NCBI GenBank assembly: GCA_038534295.1
Contig: JBCAXA010000001.1
Span: 1,426,001 to 1,490,000, forward strand
DNA from: JBCAXA01 sp038534295
GTDB taxonomy: Bacteria; Pseudomonadota; Gammaproteobacteria; Steroidobacterales; Woeseiaceae
Direction of reading: 5' to 3'
DNA: 64,000 nt
The notes beneath the pieces are model-generated. The model searched no databases. It worked only from the letters and a program-made list of their open reading frames with translations, and had not been told where the DNA came from. A program made the translations under genes and the position numbers. How positions within the stretch are numbered: position 1 is the first letter of the stretch; the number at the start of each line of letters is the position of its first letter. Shown here one piece after another: positions 16,506 through 25,521 of this stretch.

Positions 16506-19500
16506 AACGACTGCGCTCAACGAATACCTCGATCGATTCCGCCGGCGGCTTGCACGCCGGCAATGGAGCATCGGTGTCGCCGTCGCGGCTGCCGCTGGCT
16601 TGCTCGTCATGCTGGTCAGCGCTTGGGTTGCCGTACGCCTCGGGTTTGCCGACAGCCATATCGCCACCGGTCGACTGTTGTTTGTCGGCGCGATCGTCGC
16701 GGCGGTGGTGTTCCTTGGCTGGCTACCGGCGAGACGACTTGCGACGAACGGTATCGCGACTATCGAAGCGCGGGCGCCGGCCATGAACGGCCGCATCGAA
16801 ACCTACGCAGCAATGTCCGAGCACGAACCGCTACGCGATCTGCTGGCTGAGGAAACGCTGGAAATCGCCGGACGATTTCCGCCGGAACGCCAGATCGCGA
16901 GCCGCGAACTCGCCGTTCCGTGGCTAGTTGCAGGCGGCGCGGTTCTCGCGCTGGGCCTCTTAACGGTGTTCGGCCCCGGCAACTACGGCCATGCGCTTCG
17001 GCATTTGCTCGCCGGCTGGGCGGTGGACGGACTGACACCGCCGCAGACCTTGGTCGTCACGCCGGGCGATGAAACCGTGCGGCGCGGTGCCAGTCTACGC
17101 ATCGTCGCCGAGGCGGCTGGATTCGAACCGGACGAAGCGACGCTGTACATGGCCGCCGATGGCGATGACTGGCGCGAAGTACCGATGCGCGAGCGCGGGC
17201 AGGGATTCGAACGCACGCTGTTTTCGGTTCGCTCGGCGACACGTTATTACGTCCGCGCCGGCAGCGTTCGCAGCGAGACCTTTGTGGTCGATGTCGTCGA
17301 CCTACCCGATGTCGATGCGCTGCGACTCACGTTCCGCTACCCGGAGTGGACCGGCCGCGACGACGAGATCGTCGAACCCGGCGGCGACGTGCGCGCGGTC
17401 GCGGGTACCGAAGTCGTGGTGGAACTGCTCACCGACGAGCCCCTGCCGGCCGCCGATCTCGTGCTCGACGGCGCAACTCGACGAGTCAATGTCGACACGT
17501 CACCGGCCACCGTGAGCTTCGTCGTTGCCAACGACGGCGAGTACCACGTTGCCGCGCGCGTTGGCGATGAGCAGGTGCGTTTGACCGACGATTATTTTGT
17601 GACCGTCGAAGAAGACGAAGCACCGGACATTCGTTTCGCGCAACCGGGTCGTGACTGGAAAGCCAGTCAGGTTGAAGAAGTCACGACGACACTCGTCGTC
17701 AGCGACGACTATCGACTGGATCGCGCCACGCTCAACTATTCGGTAAACGGGGGCGACTGGCAGACCGTTGAGTTCGAACCGGACGGTGCCGAACTCGAAG
17801 CCGAACACGTCTTTTTCCTCGAATCGCTGGGCCCGGACGATGGCGTCCTGCAGCCTGGCGACTTAGTCAGCTACTACGCCGAGGCCGTCGACCGCGAGCG
17901 CACCACGCGCAGCGATATGTTTTTCGTCGAAGTGCAGCCGTTCGATCAACGCTACTCGCAGTCGCAGCAGAGCGGCGGCGGTGGCGGCGACCAGATGGGG
18001 ACCGAGATTTCGGAGCGACAGCGCGAGATCATCGTATCGACCTGGAACCTGATTCGCGAACAGGCCGAAGAACGCAGCGTCGGTGACACGTTTATCGACG
18101 ACAACGCGCAGCTCCTGTCTGAGCTGCAGGCGACCCTGCGCTCGCAGGCCATATCGCTCGCGGATCGCAGCCGCGCCCGACAGCTGTCGGGCGACCAGGA
18201 CATCGCCCGTTTCATTGGCCATTTGGAAGATGCCGCCGCGGCCATGGAGCCGGCGAGCGAGCGCCTTGCCGCCGTCAATTTTCGCGACGCACTCGGACCC
18301 GAACAGCAGGCGCTGCAGCACCTGCTGCGCGCCGAAGCGGTGTTTCGAGACATCTCGATTTCGATGCAAACCGATCGCGGCGACGGCGGCGGTCAAGCCG
18401 GCCGTGATCTTAGCGAAATGTTCGAACTCGAGATGGATCTCGAAAAAAACCAGTACGAGACCGGCAGCCAAGCCAGCGCGGAATCGGCGAGTCAGGAACT
18501 CGACGACATTGCCGAACGGCTGGCCGAACTCGCTCGCCGTCAGCAGCAGCTCGCCGAACGGCTGGCGCAGCGCACGCCGACACCGGCCGAACGCTGGCGC
18601 CAGGAGCAGCTGCGCCGCGAAGCCGAGCAGCTAAAGCGCGAACTCGAGCAGCAGCGTTCGTCGGCCGGCACCCCGTCATCGCAGCAACAGACCTCCGCAG
18701 GCGGCGAGTCGAGCAACAGCGAGTCGCAACCGCAGTCCGGCGAACCCAGCGAGTCGAGTGAGTCGAGCGACGCGTCGTCCGAATCAGCCGACACGGCGCA
18801 ACAGGCCAACGCCGGTGAGCCGTCACGCGGCGAACGCCGGCGTGAGGAACTTCAGCGCCGTATGGAGAGCGCGCTGCGCGCGATGGACGCCACCGACCAA
18901 GCGCTCGAGCAAGACGGCGACATGCAAGCCGCGGCTGATGCCGCCGCCGAGGCAGGTCGGGCGCTGTCCGGCGCCACGCAAGCCGCTCAGCGTGCCGCTG
19001 ACGCCGCACTGCAAGAGCAAGTAGCCGACTTCGAACGCCGCGCGCGCGAATTGGTGGCCGAGCAACGCGACGCGGCGCGCGAGCTGACCGAGGCGATGAG
19101 CCGCGCCACCGGTTACGACGATGGGTTGACCGAAGAGCAGCGCGAACAGCTCATCGAGCAAAAGCGCGCGATGCAATCTGAGCTCGGCAAACTCGAACAG
19201 GACATGAAAGCGATCGCCCGCGCCCTGCAACAATCCGATCCGACCACGGCGACTGAACTCGAGCGCGGTCTCAAGCGCCTCGACGATGACGCCGTCAAGG
19301 AACGCCTCGCGCTTGCCGCCATGTACATCGAACAGCGCGAGGCACAGTTCGTCGCGAGTAGCGAAAGCCTGGTCACCGACGCGCTCGAGGCGTTGGCCGA
19401 ACGCGCCCAACGCGCGGCTGAGTCGGCCGGGCGCGGTGGCCAACGGCCCGGTGACCCGACCAGTGAAGCGCTGGCGGCAACGCGGGCGTTGCGCACGGCC

Positions 19501-19989
19501 TTGGAGTCGCTCGATGCGTTGAACACCGATCCAAGCAGCGACTTCGACACGATCCGCCGAGAAGGCGGGCTCGCCAACCGTGGCCGCGCGCTGCGTGGTG
19601 AGGTCGACGAACGCGAAATCTCGATCCCGGCCGGGGCCAACCTGGACGACGATATTCGCAGCACCGCCAGCAATGTCCGGCGCGCGGCCAACGAGATTGC
19701 AAACACGCTTGGCTTGTCCGCCGATGAGGCCAATGAGCTCCGTTCGCTGGCGCGCGAGCTGGCCGCCGCCGCCGCGGTCGGTCGCAACGAGAGCATCGTC
19801 GAAGACGAGTATCGGCGCGTCATCGATCTGCTGGACCAAGTAGAGCTGGCGCTGACGCCAACGCTTGCTGACGGCGCCAACGGTGTCCGCGTCGAATCGC
19901 GGGAGATTGTCGAAAGCCGCCATCGCGACGCAATCGCTGAGTACTATCGACGGCTCGGCGCAACCGCCAACGATTCGGGCGATCGCTGA
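16498..19989 (+). CDS. DUF4175 giant membrane/coiled-coil protein
   Basis: This 1163-residue protein closes the MoxR operon. Two N-terminal helices (about residues 22-45 and 60-82) and a third near 145-165 are followed by Ig-like beta domains (about 180-480). A very long alpha-helical, Gln/Glu/Ala/Arg-rich half comes next, with a low-complexity Ser/Gln/Glu tract around residues 715-775. Repeated RQQQLAERLAQR and RREELQRRMESALRAMD segments predict coiled coil. This matches DUF4175 proteins found with MoxR/DUF58/BatA genes. The long rod could span the periplasm as a scaffold for the operon's VWA and peptidase partners. No enzyme motif is visible. Confidence 0.82.
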   Translation: MPETTALNEYLDRFRRRLARRQWSIGVAVAAAAGLLVMLVSAWVAVRLGFADSHIATGRLLFVGAIVAAVVFLGWLPARRLATNGIATIEARAPAMNGRIETYAAMSEHEPLRDLLAEETLEIAGRFPPERQIASRELAVPWLVAGGAVLALGLLTVFGPGNYGHALRHLLAGWAVDGLTPPQTLVVTPGDETVRRGASLRIVAEAAGFEPDEATLYMAADGDDWREVPMRERGQGFERTLFSVRSATRYYVRAGSVRSETFVVDVVDLPDVDALRLTFRYPEWTGRDDEIVEPGGDVRAVAGTEVVVELLTDEPLPAADLVLDGATRRVNVDTSPATVSFVVANDGEYHVAARVGDEQVRLTDDYFVTVEEDEAPDIRFAQPGRDWKASQVEEVTTTLVVSDDYRLDRATLNYSVNGGDWQTVEFEPDGAELEAEHVFFLESLGPDDGVLQPGDLVSYYAEAVDRERTTRSDMFFVEVQPFDQRYSQSQQSGGGGGDQMGTEISERQREIIVSTWNLIREQAEERSVGDTFIDDNAQLLSELQATLRSQAISLADRSRARQLSGDQDIARFIGHLEDAAAAMEPASERLAAVNFRDALGPEQQALQHLLRAEAVFRDISISMQTDRGDGGGQAGRDLSEMFELEMDLEKNQYETGSQASAESASQELDDIAERLAELARRQQQLAERLAQRTPTPAERWRQEQLRREAEQLKRELEQQRSSAGTPSSQQQTSAGGESSNSESQPQSGEPSESSESSDASSESADTAQQANAGEPSRGERRREELQRRMESALRAMDATDQALEQDGDMQAAADAAAEAGRALSGATQAAQRAADAALQEQVADFERRARELVAEQRDAARELTEAMSRATGYDDGLTEEQREQLIEQKRAMQSELGKLEQDMKAIARALQQSDPTTATELERGLKRLDDDAVKERLALAAMYIEQREAQFVASSESLVTDALEALAERAQRAAESAGRGGQRPGDPTSEALAATRALRTALESLDALNTDPSSDFDTIRREGGLANRGRALRGEVDEREISIPAGANLDDDIRSTASNVRRAANEIANTLGLSADEANELRSLARELAAAAAVGRNESIVEDEYRRVIDLLDQVELALTPTLADGANGVRVESREIVESRHRDAIAEYYRRLGATANDSGDR

Positions 19990-20027
19990 GCAACACCGCC
20001 CGATAAATCGTGCGACACTGCGCGGCG

Positions 20028-20783
20028 ATGATTTGCGTGTTCCGCGCCTTTGCCCGTGTCTTGCCGGCTTTCGGCCTGGCGTTCTGGCTAGCGCTGCAGC
20101 CTACGACTGCGGGTGCTGAAGTCGCACGAGTTGCCGTCGCCAGCAACTTCAGTACCGCTGCGAAATTGCTCGCTGCCGAGTTTGAGGCCACGAGCATCCA
20201 CCGCATTCGCCTATCGAGCGGATCGACCGGCAAGCTCTATAGTCAGCTTCGCCTGCAGGCGCCGTTCGATGCGTTTCTCGCTGCTGACCAGGAGCGGCCG
20301 CGCCTGCTCGAAGCGGGCGGTTTCGCCGTAGCTGGCTCGCGCTTTACGTACGCGGTTGGCCGCCTCGTGCTCTGGTCGCCCACCGCAGACAGCGTCGGCC
20401 CGCGCGATCTCGAGCGCGGCGAATTTCGTCGCATCGCCATTGCCCAACCGGCGTTAGCGCCATACGGCGCAGCGGCGATTGAAGTTATCGAATCGCTCGG
20501 CCTGCGTGCGACGCTCGAACCAAAACTGGTCTACGGAGAGAACATCGGTCAGACCTTCGCCTTTGTCGCGTCCGGCAACGCTGAGCTCGGTTTTGTCGCC
20601 GCCTCGCAGTTGGGCGATCGCGCTGGCGCGCGCTGGCTACCGCCAGAAGCAAGCCACTTGCCGGTTCGCCAGGATGCGGTGCTGATTAACGCCGACAGCA
20701 TGGCAGCGCGTGAATTCCTCGCGTTCCTGCGCAGCGATGCAGCGCTCGCCCTGTTGCACGACTTTGGCTATGCGCCGCCGTGA
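20028..20783 (+). CDS. modA: Molybdate ABC transporter, periplasmic binding protein
   Basis: The 251-residue product has a signal peptide ending near TTAGAEV, then the ModA core: VAVASNFSTAAKLLAAEF, LSSGSTGKLYSQ (oxyanion-binding Ser loops) and a C-terminal AAREFLAFLRSDAA. It would capture molybdate or tungstate and deliver it to ModB. A GTG 18 bp upstream is also possible; the ATG at 20028 is taken as the simpler start. It directly precedes modB, with a 4-bp overlap. Confidence 0.9.
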   Translation: MICVFRAFARVLPAFGLAFWLALQPTTAGAEVARVAVASNFSTAAKLLAAEFEATSIHRIRLSSGSTGKLYSQLRLQAPFDAFLAADQERPRLLEAGGFAVAGSRFTYAVGRLVLWSPTADSVGPRDLERGEFRRIAIAQPALAPYGAAAIEVIESLGLRATLEPKLVYGENIGQTFAFVASGNAELGFVAASQLGDRAGARWLPPEASHLPVRQDAVLINADSMAAREFLAFLRSDAALALLHDFGYAPP

Positions 20784-21457
20784 CGACGCCTGACCTTGCG
20801 GCTTTGGTGTTAACGGCTTGGCTCGCGTTTGCCACCACGGCCGTGCTTCTCGTCATCGGTACGCCGCTCGCATGGTGGCTGGCGCGCACCGAGAGCGCCG
20901 GCAAGCCGTTTATCGAAGCCTTGGTGGCGCTGCCGCTGGTACTGCCGCCGACCGTGCTCGGTTTTTACTTGCTGTTGCTGTTCAATCCCGGTGCGCCGCT
21001 CGGCGCCTTTTGGCTTTCGGTAACTGGCGACACGCTGACGTTTTCATTTGCGGGGCTGGTCGTGGCCTCGGTCGTGTATTCGCTGCCGTTCATGGTGCAG
21101 CCGCTCGCCAGTGCATTCAGCAGCGTCGCCCGCGCGCCAATGGAAGCTGCCGCCAGCCTGCGGGCGTCGCCGCTCGATGCGTTCTTTAGTGTGGCGGTAC
21201 CGCTGTCAGCACGCGGCTTCATCACCGCCGCGGTCCTGACGTTCGCACACACGCTCGGCGAGTTCGGCGTCGTGTTGATGGTCGGCGGCAATTTGCCCGA
21301 TCGTACCCGGGTCGTGTCGATCGCCATCTACGAGCATGTCGAGACGCTTGCGTACCGCGAAGCACATGCGTTATCCGCGATTTTGTTGCTGGTATCGTTT
21401 GTCGTATTGACCCTCGTTTACGCCTTTAACCGCCGGCACAGTGTCCGTGTCGGCTAA
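20780..21457 (+). CDS. modB: Molybdate ABC transporter permease
   Basis: The 225-residue permease has five predicted helices and the EAA cytoplasmic loop EAAASLRASPLDAFFSVAVP (about residues 117-136). It also has the GEFGVVLMVGGN motif characteristic of ModB. Translation starts at GTG overlapping the modA stop and its 3' end overlaps modC by 17 bp, so the three genes are coupled. Confidence 0.93.
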   Translation: MTTPDLAALVLTAWLAFATTAVLLVIGTPLAWWLARTESAGKPFIEALVALPLVLPPTVLGFYLLLLFNPGAPLGAFWLSVTGDTLTFSFAGLVVASVVYSLPFMVQPLASAFSSVARAPMEAAASLRASPLDAFFSVAVPLSARGFITAAVLTFAHTLGEFGVVLMVGGNLPDRTRVVSIAIYEHVETLAYREAHALSAILLLVSFVVLTLVYAFNRRHSVRVG

Positions 21458-22529
21458 GGTTCTCACTGTCGACGCAGCGCTGATGCGTGGCGATTTTCGA
21501 CTGACGATCGATGCGACCGTGCCGCTCGACGGCTGCACAGCCTTGTTCGGGCCAAGCGGCAGCGGCAAGACCACCCTGCTGCGACTGATTGCCGGTTTTG
21601 ACCGACCCAACCGTGGTCGGATTGCGCTCGGGTCGACACCTTGGTGCGACACGGCCACGCGCACGTCGGTGGCTCCACATCGTCGCGGCGTCGGTTTCGT
21701 GTTCCAGGAAACGCGTTTGTTCGATCACCTGAGCGTAGCCGGCAACCTCGCGTACGCCGATCGACGCAGCGCGCAATCTGCCGCCGGCTACACTTTCGAC
21801 GACGTCGTCGCGGGTTGCGAACTCGAGCGCCTGCTCGACCGACGTCCTGCGTCACTGTCGGGGGGCGAACGCCAGCGCGCAAGCCTTGCGCGCATGCTGC
21901 TCGCGCGCCCTGAGCTCGCCCTGCTCGACGAACCGCTGTCGGCGCTGGACCAACGCCGTCGTCTCGAGTTGGGAGGGTTGATCGGCACCTTGCCCGAACG
22001 ATTCGGTGTACCGGTGCTCTTCGTCAGTCACGATGTCGACGAGATCTGTCGACTCGCCGATCACGTCGTGGTTTTGGCTGATGGCAAGGTCAGCGCCATC
22101 GGTCGCACGGGCGACGTGTTGAATGCCGCCGAGTTCGCGGCGACTCGCGACGATCCGGGAGTCGTACTCGACGGTACGGTAACCGACATCGACACGCGGC
22201 TGCGTCTAGTGACCGTTGACGCGGGTGGATCGGCGCTCAAATTGCCGCTGATCGGGCCCGTCAGTGCGGGTACACACGTCCGCGTGCGATTTCGCGCACG
22301 CGATCTCGCAATTGCTACGCAGGCACCGACCGCGCTCAGCATCCGCAACGTCATCGCTGGTGACATCACTGCGATCGACGCGGATGGTGAATCGGCGTTC
22401 GTCACCATACGACTTGCGGTTCAAGGAGGCGTGCTCGCCGCACGCATTACGCGAGCGGCGGTCGAGGCGCTCGAGCTTACGGTTGGCCAGCACGCCTACG
22501 CACTGGTCAAAAGCGCGAGTCTCGAATAA
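21441..22529 (+). CDS. modC: Molybdate ABC transporter ATPase
   Basis: The 362-residue ATPase has Walker A GPSGSGKT (about residues 34-41), Q-loop VFQETRLFDHL, signature LSGGERQRASLARML, Walker B LALLDEPLSALD and H-loop VSHD. The C-terminal 130 residues form a TOBE/Mop-type molybdate-sensing region (GDITAIDADGESAFVTIRLA). It starts at GTG inside modB. Mo uptake would feed molybdopterin enzymes; no such enzyme is in the window. Confidence 0.93.
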   Translation: MSVSAKVLTVDAALMRGDFRLTIDATVPLDGCTALFGPSGSGKTTLLRLIAGFDRPNRGRIALGSTPWCDTATRTSVAPHRRGVGFVFQETRLFDHLSVAGNLAYADRRSAQSAAGYTFDDVVAGCELERLLDRRPASLSGGERQRASLARMLLARPELALLDEPLSALDQRRRLELGGLIGTLPERFGVPVLFVSHDVDEICRLADHVVVLADGKVSAIGRTGDVLNAAEFAATRDDPGVVLDGTVTDIDTRLRLVTVDAGGSALKLPLIGPVSAGTHVRVRFRARDLAIATQAPTALSIRNVIAGDITAIDADGESAFVTIRLAVQGGVLAARITRAAVEALELTVGQHAYALVKSASLE

Positions 22530-22556
22530 AAAAAGGCGCCGACCTCAGTCGGCGCC
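22528..22556. terminator. Hairpin terminator between convergent modC and cpxP-like genes
   Basis: A perfect 9-bp stem GGCGCCGAC/GTCGGCGCC with CTCA loop (22535-22556) is preceded by seven A residues. On the minus strand this becomes hairpin plus U tract, so it should end transcripts coming from the cpxP-like gene. It starts 5 bp past the modC stop, so the hairpin may also protect or end the modC message. Confidence 0.8.
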
Positions 22557-22559
22557 AAT

Positions 22560-22638
22560 GGAAGCCTCTGCCCCAATGACATCGCACACTTCGTACGACG
22601 ACTCCTTCGTGCGTAATGCTCTTGGGGCAGAGGCTTCC
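22560..22638. repeat. 79-nt long-stem inverted repeat (17-bp perfect arms)
   Basis: GGAAGCCTCTGCCCCAA (22560-22576) and TTGGGGCAGAGGCTTCC (22622-22638) are exact complements separated by 45 nt. The loop itself contains a CGCAC/GTGCG pair (from about 22586 to 22614), which extends the folded structure. It lies right after the terminator hairpin in the 172-bp convergent gap between modC and the cpxP-like gene. No transposase or open frame is inside. It could be a second terminator stem, a small structured RNA or a miniature mobile element. Confidence 0.65.
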
Positions 22639-22701
22639 TGGCGGTCCCGAGGGGAGGAGACTGCCGATTTACTGCCTAGGGAGACTCTGCGCTAAAGGTC
22701 G

Positions 22702-23196
22702 TTAGCGCTGCCGTTTGGCGTCGCGATTACCGCGGCGCCGCTCTTTGCGCTCAGCCATGCGCTGCACAAACTCCTCTCGAACGATCTGCCATTCGGCGTA
22801 CTGCTCTTCGGTCAGTACCGCCTGGAAGTCGGTACGCAATTGCGCCACCAAATCGACGCTGGCAGCAGCCAATGTGGCAGCGGCCTGACCGGCGGTGGCG
22901 GTCGCGACCGCGTAGTTCGGGTCATCCGGCATCAGCTCGAAGAACTCGCACATTGCCTCTTTGTGTTGGCCGAGCAACTCCTGCATCGCGTCGCGGTGCG
23001 TTGTGGCGACACCTTGCAAGGTATCGACCTGCTCCGGACTCAGCGACAAGCGATCGGCAACGCGTTCGATGAAACGCGGGTTGGCCATCGGCCCGCTGCC
23101 GAATGTGGCTTTGCCGGCGCCGTCGCCGCAGCCCGGCACAGCAAGCGCGGGCGTCGCGAAAAGAGCGCTAAGGGTGACTACAAGTATCCATCGCAT
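22702..23196 (-). CDS. CpxP/Spy-like periplasmic protein
   Basis: The 164-residue protein starts with a signal peptide (MRWILVVTLSALFATPALA); GGAG lies upstream of the ATG at 23196. The mature part is helical with two LTxxQ-type motifs, LSLSPEQVDTL and LTEEQYAEWQ, as in the CpxP/Spy stress-chaperone family. The C-terminus is very basic (ERKERRRGNRDAKRQR). It is divergent from a CpxR/CpxA-like pair 138 bp away. This arrangement matches cpxP, whose product damps the sensor kinase and helps handle misfolded periplasmic proteins. Confidence 0.8.
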   Translation of the reverse strand: MRWILVVTLSALFATPALAVPGCGDGAGKATFGSGPMANPRFIERVADRLSLSPEQVDTLQGVATTHRDAMQELLGQHKEAMCEFFELMPDDPNYAVATATAGQAAATLAAASVDLVAQLRTDFQAVLTEEQYAEWQIVREEFVQRMAERKERRRGNRDAKRQR

Positions 23197-23334
23197 GGGT
23201 AAATCTCCGTGTTGGGGAACGCTTTTAACGTTACTGGTATGACCCGTAGCGTGGGTTAAGATGCGCCAAAGCGCCGTCAAGAATTGTCAACCCGTCTTCA
23301 CAGCAGCGCTTCTGACTCGCAAGCTGGTCTCGTC

Positions 23335-24063
23335 ATGAACGATTCAACCCATGCGCCGGGGCGGCCAGTCCTGCTCGCTGACGACGACGTCGAGCTGACC
23401 GAAATGCTCGCCGAGTACTTCACCGATGCCGGCATCGAAACCCGCGCCGTGCATCGCGGCGACGATGCGCTGGTTACCGCCAACGAAGGCGACTGCGCGC
23501 TGTTGATTCTCGACGTCATGCTGCCCGGCATGACCGGTTTCGAGGTCCTGAAGCGACTGCGCGAAACGTCGATGTTGCCGGTAATCATGTTGACTGCGAA
23601 GGGTGACTCCAGCGATCGCATCATCGGTCTGGAGATGGGCGCCGACGACTACCTGCCCAAACCTTTCGACCCGCGCGAACTGTTGGCGCGAACCCGCGCG
23701 ATCCTGCGCCGCGCCGACGAGACGCCGGATGCAATCGCCAGTGATCAACTGACGCTTGGCCGACTGAGTCTCGATCGGCGCCGGCAGCGGGCCAGCGTTG
23801 GCGACAGTGAACTCACCATCACCGGCACGGAGTTTCGACTCCTGGAACGGCTGATGCAGTCCGCTACGAGCGCCGTGAGTCGCGATGAATTGTGTCGCCA
23901 CGCACTGGGGCGCGAATACCAGCCGCTTGACCGATCGGTCGATACGCATCTCAGCAACATACGGCGCAAGCTTGCCGACATATCGGGCGCCGGGCTGGAA
24001 ATTCGCAGCATCCGCGGCCGCGGTTACCTGCTGAGCGCCGACGAAGCCACGGACGCGTCGTGA
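23335..24063 (+). CDS. CpxR-like response regulator
   Basis: The 242-residue OmpR-class regulator has a receiver with VLLADDDVEL acidic pocket, phospho-acceptor Asp in LLILDVMLPG, Thr in IMLTAKGD and Lys in YLPKPFDP. The C-terminal winged helix ends RSIRGRGYLLS. The ATG at 23335 leaves a 9-residue leader before the receiver; a TTG 51 bp upstream is possible but less likely. It is coupled to the kinase gene by a 4-bp overlap (GTGA) and faces the cpxP-like gene. Confidence 0.85.
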   Translation: MNDSTHAPGRPVLLADDDVELTEMLAEYFTDAGIETRAVHRGDDALVTANEGDCALLILDVMLPGMTGFEVLKRLRETSMLPVIMLTAKGDSSDRIIGLEMGADDYLPKPFDPRELLARTRAILRRADETPDAIASDQLTLGRLSLDRRRQRASVGDSELTITGTEFRLLERLMQSATSAVSRDELCRHALGREYQPLDRSVDTHLSNIRRKLADISGAGLEIRSIRGRGYLLSADEATDAS

Positions 24064-25385
24064 ACCTTTTCTGGCGCATATTTCTCGGTTTCTGGATTGC
24101 GATGTCGGTTATCGCGTTTACCGTCGCGTCACTGAGTTTTAGCGCCGCCGACCGGACCTTGACGACAGTCCAGCGCGGCCCGGGCGAAATGATCAACGAC
24201 GCTCGCCAGGCCCTCGCACGCGATGGCCGCGACGGCCTCATCGCTTGGTTGCGTCAGCGCCAGCAGAGCGATGTCGAAGGCCCGCAACTGCTGATCGTCG
24301 ACGCGAGCGGCGCGGAGTTATTGGGGCGACCCGTGAGCAGCATGAGTCAGCGCTGGCTCGAGCGCGAACGGCGCCGTAGCACCCGATTCACGCTCCGTGG
24401 CCCGACCGGTGAAGTCTTTCGCGCGGCAATGGCGCCACCGCCGATACGCGTCGGTCCTATTCGTTTCGAGTCGCCGCGAAATCTGATCATCTCCGTCGCG
24501 CTCGTCGTCAGCGCCGTTGTCTGCTTCGGTTTGTCGCGCACCATCGTGCGACCGATACGCGCTGTCGACGAGGCCGCGGTAAAACTGCATCACGGCGATC
24601 TGCGCGCGCGCACCGAACTCACGGGCGGTGGCGCGGAAATCGTGTCGCTGGGACGGCATTTCAACGCGATGGCAGAGCGCGTCGAATCACTGTTGACGGC
24701 GCAGCGCGAATTACTCCGCAACGTCTCACACGAGTTGCGCTCGCCGCTGGCGCGGTTGCGCGTGGCGCTAGAGCTGGCACGCGATCGCGACGATCGCAAA
24801 GCCGATGCGATGGTTCGCATCGAACGCGAAACCGAGCGCCTGGACCGCCTGATCGGTCGCATACTCAGCCTATCGCGGTTGACCGATCGCGAAGTCGAAC
24901 TCCAGGTCGAACGCGTCGACCTGACGGCCCTGCTGCATGACATCGTGGCCGACGCGACCTTCGAGAGCGACGGTACCGTCGCGATCGACCTCAGTATTCC
25001 GCCCGATTCGGTCGGCGTTCACGCGGAACCCGAACTGCTGCGCAGCGCCATAGAAAATGTGGTCCGCAACGCGATACGCCACAGCCCCGCGAATGGCCGC
25101 GTGGACGTTGCGTTAACGAGCACGAGCGACGACCTCGTCGTCGACGTCAGCGACGAAGGTTCGGGCGTACCGGACGCGTTACTCAGCGCCATTTTCGAAC
25201 CCTTTTTTCGCAGCGACGCGGCCCGCGAACACGGCGTCGGTGGCGATGGCGTTGGCCTCGCGATTACCCGTGCCTTTGCCGAAAAACTGGGCGGCAACGT
25301 TACCGCCAGCAACCGCTCGCCGCGCGGTCTGACGGTCTCGATACGGCTGCCGACGAGCAAAACCGAGCGCGGCGGCGCGAACTGA
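24060..25385 (+). CDS. CpxA-like sensor histidine kinase
   Basis: The 441-residue kinase has an N-terminal transmembrane helix (FLGFWIAMSVIAFTVASLSF), a periplasmic domain of about 110 residues and a second helix (LIISVALVVSAVVCFGLS, about 141-158). HAMP, the dimerisation box NVSHELRSPLARLRVAL with the phospho-His (about residue 224), and an HATPase domain with N-box NVVRNAIRHSP and GGDGVGLAI follow. The box sequence is of the CpxA type. It would sense envelope stress and phosphorylate the regulator encoded just upstream. Confidence 0.87.
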   Translation: MNLFWRIFLGFWIAMSVIAFTVASLSFSAADRTLTTVQRGPGEMINDARQALARDGRDGLIAWLRQRQQSDVEGPQLLIVDASGAELLGRPVSSMSQRWLERERRRSTRFTLRGPTGEVFRAAMAPPPIRVGPIRFESPRNLIISVALVVSAVVCFGLSRTIVRPIRAVDEAAVKLHHGDLRARTELTGGGAEIVSLGRHFNAMAERVESLLTAQRELLRNVSHELRSPLARLRVALELARDRDDRKADAMVRIERETERLDRLIGRILSLSRLTDREVELQVERVDLTALLHDIVADATFESDGTVAIDLSIPPDSVGVHAEPELLRSAIENVVRNAIRHSPANGRVDVALTSTSDDLVVDVSDEGSGVPDALLSAIFEPFFRSDAAREHGVGGDGVGLAITRAFAEKLGGNVTASNRSPRGLTVSIRLPTSKTERGGAN

Positions 25386-25521
25386 TGGACCCTGGCAATT
25401 CGACGAAACACAGTCGTCGGGTTGAAAATCAGGCGTTTAGACCATTCTCGGGCGATCGTAAGCTCGACAGCGCGACAGTGTCGCTGGTCCGCCTCGCGAA
25501 AACAGGGCTAGAATCCCCGCC

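Noticed and set aside
18640..18830. Tandem DNA repeat in the DUF4175 gene
   Set aside because: It is a Ser/Gln/Glu low-complexity protein tract with degenerate codons, not a DNA repeat array.
22560..22638. Insertion sequence
   Set aside because: No transposase, no clear target duplication and only 79 nt; kept as an inverted repeat of unknown type.
23197..23334. Cpx box in the divergent gap
   Set aside because: Only scattered GTAA/TTAA elements are present; the two GTAAA repeats with correct spacing were not found.
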